DNA from: DASYRM01 sp036004405
Lineage (GTDB): Bacteria > Acidobacteriota > Vicinamibacteria > Vicinamibacterales > UBA2999
DNA: 52,824 nt
Reading direction: 5' to 3'
NCBI GenBank assembly: GCA_036004405.1
Contig: DASYRM010000008.1
Location: forward strand, 1 to 52,824
The notes below the pieces were generated by a model that worked only from the letters and a program-made list of their open reading frames with translations, was not told the DNA's origin and did no database searches. The position numbers and the translations under genes were made by a program. Shown here one piece after another: positions 1 through 8,037 of this stretch. Within the stretch, counting starts at the first letter, position 1, and the number at the start of each line of letters is the position of its first letter.

Positions 1-653
1 TGCCGTTCTTCCTTCCACCACTTGCTCGTGGCGAGCGACGGCGCACGGCGCTCGACCTCGCGCGCAAAGGCGAGGGCCGCGCGCCGCACCTCGGTGAAGC
101 TCCACCGCGGCTCGATGCGCACGTAGATGTGCATGCCGCGCGACCCCGATGTCTTGGGCCACCCGGCGAGGCCGAGGTCGGCCAGCGTCGCCCGCACCAC
201 ACCGGCCACGTCCCGCACCTGGTCCCACGTGACGCCGGGCACCGGATCGAGATCGATGCGCAGCTCGTCGGGATGGTCGACGTCCTCCGCGCGCACGGGG
301 TGCGGATGCAGCTCGAGGCACGCAAGATTAGCCATCCAGGCCAGCGTGGCCGCGTCGCGCGGGACCACCTCGTGCGCCGTGCGGCCGGACGGGAACTTGA
401 GCTCCGCCACCTCGACCCACGGCGGGCGCGATTCCGGCGCGCGCTTCTGATAGAACGATTCGCCGTCGATGCCGTTGGGGAAGCGCAGCAGCATGTTGGG
501 GCGCCCGCCCGCCGCGCGCAGCGCGCCATCGGCGACGGCGATGTAGTACCGGACGAGGTCGAGCTTGGTGTAGCCGGCCTGCGGAAAGAGCACTTTTTGC
601 GGGTTGGACACTTGCACGTCGCGGCCGGCGACGTTCAGGATCTCGTATTCCAC
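1..653 (-). CDS. ligD: LigD-type DNA polymerase (primase-like) domain, partial
   Basis: The frame reads leftward and runs off the left edge, giving about 217 residues of the N-terminal part. It shows the order expected for the archaeo-eukaryotic-primase-like polymerase domain of bacterial LigD: an N-terminal SNPQKVLFP motif, a YYIAVAD stretch, MLLRFPNG, a FYQKRAP motif, ELHPHP followed by the acidic RIDLDP catalytic motif, then KTSGSRGMHIYVRI and finally TSKWWKEER. In the family this domain adds nucleotides, often ribonucleotides, during Ku-dependent end joining. Only the polymerase module is visible; whether ligase and phosphoesterase modules follow lies outside the window. The chosen start is GTG at 653; another in-frame GTG lies at 665 and a TTG just beyond. 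The gene is divergent from the phosphoesterase at 738. Confidence 0.88.
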   Translation of the reverse strand, partial: MEYEILNVAGRDVQVSNPQKVLFPQAGYTKLDLVRYYIAVADGALRAAGGRPNMLLRFPNGIDGESFYQKRAPESRPPWVEVAELKFPSGRTAHEVVPRDAATLAWMANLACLELHPHPVRAEDVDHPDELRIDLDPVPGVTWDQVRDVAGVVRATLADLGLAGWPKTSGSRGMHIYVRIEPRWSFTEVRRAALAFAREVERRAPSLATSKWWKEER

Positions 654-737
654 GCGCGATGCCACCGCCAAAGCTTAGATCGCAGCCTGCCCCCGCCTTT
701 GATCGGCGTCGGCGCAGTTCGTGCAGCTCATACCCGC

Positions 738-1730
738 ATGAGCCGTCGACTCCTGGTCCAGCTGGTGTGGGCGGGCGTGGCAGCGCTGGCGCTCCAGGCG
801 TGCAGCGGCGGCGCGCCGATGCCGCCGCCCCTTGCGGTCGTGGAGCCGGTGCCGCTCGGCGGGCTGGCACCCGACACGCTCACGCTGCCCAACTCGGAGA
901 ACTCCGTCAAGTTCGCCGTCATCGGCGACAGCGGGCGCGGCAACCAGGCGCAGCGCGACGTGGCGGCGCAGATGGCGCGCTTCCACGAGCGCTTCGCGTT
1001 TCCCTTCGTCATCATGGTCGGCGACAACCTCTACGAGGGGGCGGCCACTCCTGACGACTATCGCGCCAAGTTCGAAGAGCCGTATGCCCCGCTGCTCGCG
1101 GAGGGCGTGCAGTTCTTCGCCTCGCTCGGGAACCACGACGACCGGCAAGAGATCAACTACGAGCACTTCAACATGCGGGGCCGCCGCTACTACCGCTTTG
1201 CGCCGCCGGGCAACCTGGTGGCGCGGCTCACCACGCCGGTCGCTTTCTTCGCGCTCGATTCCACCTATCTCGACAGCGACCAGCTGGCGTGGCTGGATGC
1301 CGAGCTCAAGGAATCGCCGGCTGACTGGAAAGTGGTGTTTCTCCATCACCCGATTTACACGTCGGGCCGCTACCGGGCGTCGGCCTTCTTGAACCGGTCC
1401 ACCCTCGAATCGATCTTCCGCCGCCGCCACGTCAGCGTGGTCTTCTCGGGGCACGAGCACATCTACCAGCGGACGACGCTGCAGAACGGGATCCAGTACT
1501 TCATCACCGGCGGCGCGGGGTCGCTGCGCCCCGGCGACGGCACCCCGGCGGCATACATCGCGCGCACCTACTCGGCGAACTACCACTTCATGCTGATAGA
1601 GATCGAGGGCGAGACGCTGCACTTCCAGGCGATCTCCCGGACCGGGGCGACCGTCGACGCCGGGCGGCTGCACCGGGAACCCACGCGCGACAGCACCCTC
1701 ACACGGGCGGACACGGCGGCCCCTCACTGA
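738..1730 (+). CDS. Secreted metallophosphoesterase, lipoprotein
   Basis: A 330-residue protein with a lipoprotein signal peptide (hydrophobic stretch, then LQAC lipobox near residue 24). It has the complete calcineurin-like metallophosphoesterase motif series: GDSGRG (about 61), GDNLYEG (about 95), GNHDD (about 131), LHHP (about 202) and SGHEHIY (about 238), which supply the ligands for a di-metal centre. The arrangement resembles purple-acid-phosphatase-like and tartrate-resistant acid phosphatase enzymes, so phosphomonoester hydrolysis on the outer side of the inner membrane is likely; the substrate cannot be told. The start ATG at 738 is chosen because it begins the signal peptide; the same frame is open far upstream but antisense to ligD. 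Its 3' end overlaps the convergent gene at 1699 by 32 bp. Confidence 0.87.
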   Translation: MSRRLLVQLVWAGVAALALQACSGGAPMPPPLAVVEPVPLGGLAPDTLTLPNSENSVKFAVIGDSGRGNQAQRDVAAQMARFHERFAFPFVIMVGDNLYEGAATPDDYRAKFEEPYAPLLAEGVQFFASLGNHDDRQEINYEHFNMRGRRYYRFAPPGNLVARLTTPVAFFALDSTYLDSDQLAWLDAELKESPADWKVVFLHHPIYTSGRYRASAFLNRSTLESIFRRRHVSVVFSGHEHIYQRTTLQNGIQYFITGGAGSLRPGDGTPAAYIARTYSANYHFMLIEIEGETLHFQAISRTGATVDAGRLHREPTRDSTLTRADTAAPH

Positions 1731-2850
1731 TGAGGCGCACGCGCGTCTTGAACGCCTCCACCCATCCGGCCACCGGCCTCACGTCGCTGAAAAGTCCGCG
1801 CGTCTGATCGAAGCGGGCGCTGCGGAACAGATCGGCAATATCCTCGTCCGTCAACCGTCCGAGCAGCCGTGCGGCAAGCAGGCGCCCCGCTTCGCCGATC
1901 TCCACGTCCGCGAACGTGGCCCCGCTGTATGGCAGGTGACGCATCGTGATCCGGCACCGCGGGCGGTCGGACCAGATCGTCGACGTGCGCCATCGCCGCA
2001 GGCTGACCTTCCGCGGGCCAAAGGTGGCGCCGAGGTCCTGAAGCATCATCAGCGGGGCCGCACAAGGCGTTCCCTCGGGCCACTCGCGGCGGTCGCAGAC
2101 CAGACGCTGGTTGTCGGCCTTGTTGTCCCAGTGCGCCAGGAACACGGCCGCCAGCCGCAGCGCGTCCACCTGTGCGCGCGGCGCGCCGCCCCTCGAGGCA
2201 TCGACGCGATCGAGCTCGGGAAAGGCCCAGCCCTCTTGCGTTGCCGTCTCGATCGGCCACGCGTGGTACTTCCTCTCGAGCGCCACCCATTCGTAGTCGT
2301 GGACGCTGTCGTAGTCGAGAACCTTTTCGTACACCGTCCCGGCTCGCACCGACTGCACCGCTTTCGACGTGACGAACGGTTCGAGCGGACAGCCGTAGCA
2401 GCGCAAGTGATGGACGAGCGCGATCTCGTCCGCGCCAAAGCCCAGGGCGCGCAGCAGACGTGTGGCCGCGGCTTCGGCCGGGATCTCGGCGGCCTTGCCG
2501 TACTTGATGCGCACTTCCTCTCCGGTCTGGAGGATGCAGTTGAACTTCGGCGTCGTGCCGCTCAGATGCTTCAACACGAAGCGGCACGAGAGCGCATCGA
2601 TGACGGCACTGGCCGGGAGAAGGCTCTGTCCCGCGCCGCGGGCCGGCTCGCGCCAGACCTGTGCGCGCGCGATTGCGTCCAGGCGCGCCTCGCCCGTGAC
2701 GATGCGCGGCGCCGGGGGCCGGTTCGGGCCGAGGGTCGTGGCGACGGGTGCAGGGGGCGGCTCCGACGACCGCAGGCTCCGCCCTTGAAACCAGAGCACA
2801 GCCACCACGGCGAGAAGCGCGGCCAGGGCCGCCACCGAACCACGTCGCAT
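1699..2850 (-). CDS. Membrane-anchored protein with atypical kinase-like motifs
   Basis: A 383-residue protein with one N-terminal membrane segment (about 6-22) followed by a proline-rich linker. No family is recognised with certainty. Three motifs, in order, resemble the atypical kinase fold seen in HipA, FAM20 and PI3K-like enzymes: a basic strand RIKYGK (114-119) followed by a conserved-looking glutamate (126), HWDNKADN (240-247) in the position of a catalytic loop with a metal-binding Asn, and QDLGATFG (271-278) in the position of the DFG loop. A CYGC pair lies near 151-154. From these an extracytoplasmic phosphotransferase is possible but unproved. The start ATG at 2850 gives the membrane anchor. 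Convergent overlap of 32 bp with the phosphoesterase gene. Confidence 0.6.
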   Translation of the reverse strand: MRRGSVAALAALLAVVAVLWFQGRSLRSSEPPPAPVATTLGPNRPPAPRIVTGEARLDAIARAQVWREPARGAGQSLLPASAVIDALSCRFVLKHLSGTTPKFNCILQTGEEVRIKYGKAAEIPAEAAATRLLRALGFGADEIALVHHLRCYGCPLEPFVTSKAVQSVRAGTVYEKVLDYDSVHDYEWVALERKYHAWPIETATQEGWAFPELDRVDASRGGAPRAQVDALRLAAVFLAHWDNKADNQRLVCDRREWPEGTPCAAPLMMLQDLGATFGPRKVSLRRWRTSTIWSDRPRCRITMRHLPYSGATFADVEIGEAGRLLAARLLGRLTDEDIADLFRSARFDQTRGLFSDVRPVAGWVEAFKTRVRLISEGPPCPPV

Positions 2851-2942
2851 ACCTCGGCGTCTGCAAGCTGTGCGCCCACGCTCCGTCGAGGTAGCGCAAC
2901 CAGCCCGGCCGCGCGGTTGTAGACTGGCGCAATCGAACGTAG

Positions 2943-2964
2943 AGGCGGACCTTCAGGTCCGCCT
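2943..2964. repeat. Perfect 10-bp palindrome with 2-nt loop
   Basis: Arms aggcggacct and aggtccgcct around TC. It lies in the 129-bp gap between two divergent genes, 15 bp upstream of the start at 2980. It resembles the hairpins at 3671-3700 and 16819-16840, so it is probably a unit of a dispersed repeat family; it would fall in the 5' leader of the downstream gene. Confidence 0.6.
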
Positions 2965-2979
2965 GGAGAGGGCAGACTC

Positions 2980-3657
2980 ATGACTCGAAGCAGCGTCGTC
3001 GGATTCGTGTGCGGAGTGGTCGCCTCGATCGCGGTCGTGGCCGCGCAGAACCCGGGCCCCGCCGCGGCCAAACCCGACCCGAACAGCGTGCGCATGGTGG
3101 GCGACCGCTTCAAGCCGCTCGCCTATGCCGAGATGAGCGCGCCGCAGAAGAAGATGTTCGAGAACCTGATCTCGGGCGAGCGCCGCGGCGCCTCGGGCCC
3201 GTTCAACGTGCTGCTCCGCAGCCCGGAGATGGGCGACCTGGCGCAGCAGTTCGGCGCCTCGATGCGGTTCCACTCGTCGATCCCGTCGAAGCTGAACGAG
3301 CTGGCCATCATCATCACCGCGCGCCACTGGACGTCGCAGTACGAGTGGTACGCGCACCGTCGCGCGGCGCAGACCGCGGGATTGAATCAGAGCATCATCG
3401 ACGCGATCGCGGCCGGCACGCGGCCGTCGTCGATGGCGCCCGAAGAAGAAACCGTCTACAACTTCGTGAGCGAGCTGCTGACCACGAAGCAGGTGAGCGA
3501 CGCGACGTTCAAGGCCGCGAAGGACAAGTTCGGGGAGCGCGGCGTGGTGGATCTGATCGGAGTGAGCGGCTACTACCAGCTGGTGTCGATGCTGCTCAAC
3601 GTGGACCGCTATCCGATGCCCGAAGGCGTCGCGCCGGAGTTGAAGCCGCTGCGGTAA
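2980..3657 (+). CDS. Secreted carboxymuconolactone decarboxylase-like protein
   Basis: A 225-residue protein with a signal peptide ending near AAQ (residues 21-23). The central part carries the alpha-helical CMD/AhpD-like domain: KLNELAIIITARHW followed by EWYAHRRAA, where the family keeps a conserved E..H pair next to the active site. There is no CxxC motif, so it is not an AhpD-type peroxidase reductant; it looks more like the CMD proteins of unknown substrate common in Acidobacteria and Proteobacteria. An upstream TAGACT hexamer near 2919 could be a -10 box, which would put the palindrome 2943-2964 in the leader. The start ATG at 2980 begins the signal peptide. No operon partner; the next gene is convergent. 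Confidence 0.82.
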   Translation: MTRSSVVGFVCGVVASIAVVAAQNPGPAAAKPDPNSVRMVGDRFKPLAYAEMSAPQKKMFENLISGERRGASGPFNVLLRSPEMGDLAQQFGASMRFHSSIPSKLNELAIIITARHWTSQYEWYAHRRAAQTAGLNQSIIDAIAAGTRPSSMAPEEETVYNFVSELLTTKQVSDATFKAAKDKFGERGVVDLIGVSGYYQLVSMLLNVDRYPMPEGVAPELKPLR

Positions 3658-3670
3658 TCCTCGAAAACAC

Positions 3671-3719
3671 GAAGAGGGCGGTCGACAGACCGCCCTCTTC
3701 AGAGCCGTCTACAGACGGC
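3671..3719. terminator. Double hairpin between convergent genes
   Basis: First hairpin 3671-3700: a perfect 13-bp stem (gaagagggcggtc / gaccgccctcttc) with loop GACA. Second hairpin 3704-3719: a 7-bp stem (gccgtct / agacggc) with a 2-nt loop. They fill the 83-bp gap between the 3' ends of two convergent genes and could stop transcription from both sides. No U-tract follows, and the sequence resembles the other dispersed palindromes here, so it may be a repeat used as a terminator. Confidence 0.65.
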
Positions 3720-3740
3720 CCTCTCCACCACGGCAGACGA

Positions 3741-6700
3741 CTAGAAATCCACCTGCACGTTGAAGCGCATGAACCGCGGCAGCAGTATTGTTGTCGGATT
3801 CATCCACTTATTGTTCGCGGGATTAGGGTCGTACACGTTCTCGTAGGCCGTCGCGGTGTTTGCGTTCATCAGGTTATAGATGTCCATGCCGACGTTCGTC
3901 CTGTAACGGCCGAACTTCAGCACCTTGGCGAGGCGCATGTCCACGTTGTTGATGCGATCGCCGTACACCTGACCCGGCAGCAGCAGGTTCACGTCCTGAG
4001 TGGCCAGACCCGTCGCCAGCGGACGTCCAGTGATCGTCTGGAACTGCGCCGCGGTCATGCGATAGGTGGCGGTGCGCGACGCGCCGTTCGTGCCGGGATC
4101 GGCGCCGGGCTGCGCGTTGGCCTGCGAGCGGAAGATGGCGCTGACCAGCACGTCCACCTTCGGCACGGTATACGCGGCCAGGCCGCGAACGCTCGTCAGC
4201 CACGGTTCCGCGAAGTCGCAGGCCCTCACGCCGTCGACGGTGCCGACGGCGATGACGGGCACGGCTGCCGAGCCAAGCGTCGGGGCCATCGGTCTGCCGA
4301 ATCGCGAGGTGTACATGTCGCAGGTATCGGCGACGCCGCGCCCCGTGCTCGTGCCGCCCTGCAGGCTCAAGCCGTTGCGCATCCGCGCGTTGACCGAGAT
4401 GTCCACGCCATGCCAGTAGTGGGTCTCGCCACCAAAGTCGTCCGTGGTCGTGTAGTACGAGTCGGTGGCGCCGAGGGCGCTGCGGGTGTTCCGGGTGAGG
4501 AACGTCACGGGATAGCCGCCTCCGTTCGGGAGCCTGGAGTCCTGCGGGGCGATCAGCGTCACTTCGTCGTAGTCGGCCGCGGTAAGCGCGCGGTTGTGCG
4601 TGGCGAAGAAGTTGCTCCAGATGCGGCGGTTGTAGGTGACCTCCACCGCGACCTGCGGCGCAATCTCCTGCTGGATACCGCCGCTGATCTGCCAGTCGCG
4701 GTTGCGTGTGCCCCACCCTTCCAGCACCGCCGGATTCACCGTGGTGCTCTGGTTGAAGGAGCCCCAGTTGTTGGCCGACCACGCACCGCACTCGCCGTTC
4801 GCGGCCGGGTTCAGAAAGTCGCACTGCGCGACGTAGTCGCCCACGATGACCCCTGGAGTGCCCGCCGGAAGATTGCGGCCGTCCGACCACGTACGGTTGA
4901 TCGACGTGACAAGCGTCGACCCGGCGTTGCTGATCGTGTAGGCATCGCCGGTCCACGCGCCCTGGAGGTACTGCCCCACGTTCACTTTGAGCGCCGTCTT
5001 GCCGGTGCCAAACACATCGTAGGCCGCGCCCATGCGCGGCGTGATGTCGCGGTACCCCTTCACGCCATCGGTGCGCGCCAGCAGGAACGCGCTGCCAAAC
5101 TCGTTGGTGCCCAGAATGCCGTTCTCTCCCGCCGGCGCCCAGCTCCTGGCCGTCTCGAACCGCAACGCGCCCTGGACCGTGAGCCGCTGACGCGTCCACT
5201 GGTCCTGGATGTACACCGCGTTGTATTGCAGGCTGTTGCTGGTCTCGTTCGTGCCCACCCGCTGCGACAGCTGATTCGGCACGCCGTTGTTGAACCGGTA
5301 GCTGATCTGCCGCCCCACGTACGTCGTGTTCTTCGCGTTCATGTAGCCGGCCTGGTAGCCCCACTTCAGGTTGTGGCTGCCGCTGATGTACGACATCGCG
5401 CCCTTCCACGTGGCGTGCTTCTGGTTGCTCGAGGGCGCGGGATTGAAGCCACGATAGATGAAATTGGCGTTGGGCACTCCCGCACCGGTGGACTGCTCAG
5501 TCACCGGAATGAAGTCCGTCAACACGCCATAAGGGCGGGGATCGCCGTTATCGGTATAGAAGGCCGAATAGCCAGTCTCGAGCAGCAGGCGATTCGAGAA
5601 CGGCGACGTCCACGATCCCTGCATGATCTTCGCGGGTGCGTCCCAGATGCTGCCCGACTCGGGCGAGACCGTGGCTGTGCCCGGCGTCACGCCGGGGCCC
5701 GTCGCGATCCAGCCTTTACCGGGTCCACGGCACTGATCGCCGCCCTCTTTGTAGGCTCCTGCACTGCAGTTCTTGGTGTAGTCGACGTAGAACCCGAACT
5801 TGTTCTTCTGAGTCGCCTGCCAGGTGAGGCGCACGGCGTTCAGCGTTTTGGACGTGGAGTTCCGCACGCTCGGGCTATCGCCTCGCACCCACGTCCAGGC
5901 GTTCGGATCCCCCGCATTCTTGTTGACGTACAGGTTCTGCTGCTCCTGGTACGTGCCGATGGCGCGCGTGTTGCCGAAGAACCAGACGCGGTCCTTCAGA
6001 ATCGGTCCACCGATGGCGAGGTTGGCGTCGTAGCTCTTGATGAGCGCCGCCTGTTCTTTGAAATTCAGCGCGCGCAGCCGATCGTCGATGTTGCTCGACT
6101 GTCCCCACTTCCCTGCCCAGCTCGTGAAACCGGTGCCGCTGAAGGTGTTGCCGCCGGTCTTGGGGATGATGTTGAAGGCCGGGCCGCCGCGGTCGGCTTC
6201 GCCGAGGCCGCCTGAAATCGCCACCTGCACTTCCGACGAGTTCGACATGTCGTAGAGGTATCCCGACACGCCGCCGCCGTTGCCCGGTGCGCCCACGTTC
6301 ATGCCATCGAGCTGGATGAGGCCTTCCGTGTTGCGGCCGCCGCGCGCCGAAAAGAAGTTGTTGATGGTCGATGCACCGCCGCCGAAACCCGTGGCCTGAA
6401 TCGCGGGGATGGCCGCGATGTAGTTACCGTAGCTGCGCGAGGCCGGAAGCGCGCGCACGATGTCGCCGTCGATAACCGTCTGCTGACGCGCGGTCTGTAC
6501 GTCGACCACCGGCGACTCACCGGTGACCGTGATCGATTCCTCGAGCGCCCCGACGCGCATCTCGGCGCCGATCGTCATGACGCCGCCGCCCGAGAGCTCC
6601 AGGCCTTCGCGCACGACCGTCGCAAAGCCGGCCAGCGAGAAGGTGACCTTGTAGGTGCCGGGCGGCAGATCGGGAATCCGGTATTGCCCCGCGTCGTCGG

Positions 6701-6878
6701 TGACACCGGTGCGGACTTTCGTGATGAGCGCCGGGCTCGACGCTTCGATGGTGACGCCCGGGAGCACGGCGCCGGAGGTGTCGCGTACGGTGCCGGCCAG
6801 GCTCTGCGCGGCAGCCAGACCGGGGAGCGCGGCGAGGATCACCAACACCGCGAGCAATTGATTTGACACTGATTTCAT
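3741..6878 (-). CDS. TonB-dependent receptor with carboxypeptidase-regulatory-like N-domain (Oar-like)
   Basis: A 1045-residue outer-membrane protein. Residues 1-24 are a signal peptide. About 26-110 form a carboxypeptidase-regulatory-like (CNA-B type) domain (GTVRDTSGAVLPGVTI, then GQYRIPDLPPGTYKV). About 120-250 are the plug (ESITVTGESPVVDVQ, LDGMNVG), and the rest is a beta-barrel ending in an aromatic C-terminus (FNVQVDF). Such Oar/SusC-like receptors import large ligands with TonB energy or serve adhesion and export; the ligand cannot be read here. It is monocistronic, with no SusD-like partner. The start at 6878 begins the signal peptide and has a promoter close upstream. Genes of this type are present in many copies in Acidobacteria. 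Confidence 0.93.
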   Translation of the reverse strand: MKSVSNQLLAVLVILAALPGLAAAQSLAGTVRDTSGAVLPGVTIEASSPALITKVRTGVTDDAGQYRIPDLPPGTYKVTFSLAGFATVVREGLELSGGGVMTIGAEMRVGALEESITVTGESPVVDVQTARQQTVIDGDIVRALPASRSYGNYIAAIPAIQATGFGGGASTINNFFSARGGRNTEGLIQLDGMNVGAPGNGGGVSGYLYDMSNSSEVQVAISGGLGEADRGGPAFNIIPKTGGNTFSGTGFTSWAGKWGQSSNIDDRLRALNFKEQAALIKSYDANLAIGGPILKDRVWFFGNTRAIGTYQEQQNLYVNKNAGDPNAWTWVRGDSPSVRNSTSKTLNAVRLTWQATQKNKFGFYVDYTKNCSAGAYKEGGDQCRGPGKGWIATGPGVTPGTATVSPESGSIWDAPAKIMQGSWTSPFSNRLLLETGYSAFYTDNGDPRPYGVLTDFIPVTEQSTGAGVPNANFIYRGFNPAPSSNQKHATWKGAMSYISGSHNLKWGYQAGYMNAKNTTYVGRQISYRFNNGVPNQLSQRVGTNETSNSLQYNAVYIQDQWTRQRLTVQGALRFETARSWAPAGENGILGTNEFGSAFLLARTDGVKGYRDITPRMGAAYDVFGTGKTALKVNVGQYLQGAWTGDAYTISNAGSTLVTSINRTWSDGRNLPAGTPGVIVGDYVAQCDFLNPAANGECGAWSANNWGSFNQSTTVNPAVLEGWGTRNRDWQISGGIQQEIAPQVAVEVTYNRRIWSNFFATHNRALTAADYDEVTLIAPQDSRLPNGGGYPVTFLTRNTRSALGATDSYYTTTDDFGGETHYWHGVDISVNARMRNGLSLQGGTSTGRGVADTCDMYTSRFGRPMAPTLGSAAVPVIAVGTVDGVRACDFAEPWLTSVRGLAAYTVPKVDVLVSAIFRSQANAQPGADPGTNGASRTATYRMTAAQFQTITGRPLATGLATQDVNLLLPGQVYGDRINNVDMRLAKVLKFGRYRTNVGMDIYNLMNANTATAYENVYDPNPANNKWMNPTTILLPRFMRFNVQVDF

Positions 6879-6885
6879 GGCCCGG

Positions 6886-6915
6886 ACTATGAACTTTTCG
6901 ACTAGCGAAAGTCAA
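6886..6915 (-). promoter_or_regulatory. Promoter of the TonB-dependent receptor
   Basis: On the minus strand: -35 TTGACT (6915-6910), 18-bp spacer, -10 CATAGT (6891-6886), then 7 nt to the ATG at 6878. A transcript from this promoter would start at or very near the ATG, so it is probably leaderless. The -35 box lies in the last codons of the prolyl-oligopeptidase remnant. Confidence 0.6.
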
Positions 6916-7162
6916 CCGGCGGTGGCGTCCACGTCATTCCCAGCTGGTCGAACAGGAATGCCAGCCGATCGGCTATTTGTCCCACTCGCACGCTCAGCGG
7001 CGACCCGATGCCGTGCCGTGCCCGGCCTCGCTTGTCGTGGCCAGGAACACCGGACGGCCCGAGGTGGTGGCGGCCTGGAGTCGTGCACTCACTTTGCGCG
7101 AGCGCAGCGGGTTGACGTGTCCGTCGTTATCGCCCAGACCGGTGCCAGTTGGAACCGGCTCA
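6902..7162 (-). pseudogene. C-terminal remnant of a prolyl oligopeptidase (S9A)
   Basis: About 87 codons, without a start, matching the end of an S9A prolyl oligopeptidase: GDNDGHVNPLRSRK with the catalytic Asp region, RLQAATTSGRP, then the catalytic-His motif EAGHG followed by IGSPLSVRVGQ and FLFDQLGM, ending in TAG at 6904-6902. The reading frame breaks right after EAGHG because the pentamer gccgt is duplicated in tandem (7010-7019 on the plus strand); removing one copy restores a continuous family-like sequence. The N-terminal propeller and most of the hydrolase domain are absent. It is therefore a truncated, frameshifted relic. Confidence 0.8.
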
Positions 7163-7205
7163 CACACTGGCTGCGCGCCGTTTCGGCGCTTGCCGGAACG
7201 AACGA

Positions 7206-7619
7206 CTACCAGATCGTCTGAATCGGATACTCACCGATCGATCCGTCACTCGTGAGGAAGACGAGACCCTCGGCCTTCGCCTGAGCAACAAGGATGCGAT
7301 CGAAGGGATCCTTGTGCAGCACCGGCAGGCCGGCGAGAGCCGTGATGTGCGTGGGGCGGATGTGGAGGACGCGGGCGGACGTGAGCTCCGTGGCCTGCCG
7401 CCACCACGTGGCCAGATCTGAGATGGACAACAGGCCCTTCTGCGCCTTGATCACGACCTCCCAATAGGACGCAACGCTCACAACGTTCTCGCCGGCTTCG
7501 ACGAGACGGCGAGCCTTTGGCGACAGCCGCTCGGGCTCGGCGAGCGCCCAGAGGAGCGTGCTCGTGTCGAGGAGGTGGGCTGCCTTAACGACCGCCCCAG
7601 AACGCTTCGGCCTCTTCAT
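7206..7619 (-). CDS. VapC-like PIN-domain toxin
   Basis: A 137-residue PIN-domain protein. Visible acidic residues fit the PIN active site: D18 in LLDTST, E54 in SYWEVV, D104 and D107 in HKDPFDR, and D125 in LTSDGSI. In the family these bind Mg2+/Mn2+ and cut RNA, often tRNA or rRNA. The HKDPFDRILVAQA motif is typical of the VapC subgroup paired with Phd/YefM-type antitoxins. The only good start, ATG at 7619, overlaps the antitoxin gene by 35 bp, implying translational coupling. The stop lies 44 bp from the oligopeptidase remnant. Confidence 0.88.
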   Translation of the reverse strand: MKRPKRSGAVVKAAHLLDTSTLLWALAEPERLSPKARRLVEAGENVVSVASYWEVVIKAQKGLLSISDLATWWRQATELTSARVLHIRPTHITALAGLPVLHKDPFDRILVAQAKAEGLVFLTSDGSIGEYPIQTIW

Positions 7620-7818
7620 CGGTCAGCGGCCGCTCCCAGCCTTTTGTCATGGTGAATTGGCCGCGCATCGCTCCAAGCGGGGAGGCCCGCCGTTTGCGAA
7701 CGGGAACCAGTTGCGCCACCGGACGGCCGTGCCGCTCGATCACCACGGACCCGCCGTCTTCGACCAGGTCGAGCAGCTTCGAGAGCTGAGTCTTCGCGCC
7801 GTGGACGCTGACGTTCAT
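7585..7818 (-). CDS. Phd/YefM-type antitoxin (VapB-like)
   Basis: A 77-residue protein with the usual antitoxin layout: an N-terminal DNA-binding fold (VSVHGAKTQLSKLLDLVEDG, then VIERHGRPVAQLVPV) and a C-terminal, charged toxin-binding tail ending EEAEAFWGG. In the family it neutralises the toxin and represses the operon. It is the first gene of the pair. A TAAACT hexamer (7831-7826, minus strand) ends 7 nt before the ATG, suggesting a leaderless transcript, and the AT-rich stretch around 7820-7850 with TAGTT...AACTA half-sites could be the operator. Confidence 0.87.
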   Translation of the reverse strand: MNVSVHGAKTQLSKLLDLVEDGGSVVIERHGRPVAQLVPVRKRRASPLGAMRGQFTMTKGWERPLTDEEAEAFWGGR

Positions 7819-8037
7819 ACGTTCTAGTTTAGTCTATTTTTTGAACTAACCCAAGCAGATCCACGACCTACCTGAACGCCACGACGAAGCTGCTGCACGA
7901 CCTGAATGAGCACGTGGCGCTGACGCTGGTCCGTTACTCCCCAGCCGCCCCGTTCCGTCGATGCGGCAACGCTGAACGACGGTGAATCGTCCAATCCTTC
8001 GTGCCGACTGACTCGCCGGACCCTACTCTTCGAGGCC
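7819..8037. other. Intergenic stretch between vapB and the serine-hydrolase relic
   Basis: The first 35 bp are AT-rich and hold the putative vapB promoter. The rest has a short open stretch on the plus strand (from about 7856, beginning STTYLNATTKLLHDL) with no start codon. It could be a gene relic, but no family is recognised. Confidence 0.35.

Noticed and set aside
3009..6215. Very long plus-strand open frame (over 1000 codons) across the CMD and TonB-receptor genes
   Set aside because: Arginine/alanine/histidine-rich nonsense in antisense to a receptor with clear domains; long antisense frames are expected in high-GC DNA.
7846..7990. Coding relic before the serine hydrolase
   Set aside because: A short stretch looks protein-like, but there is no start and no family could be named.
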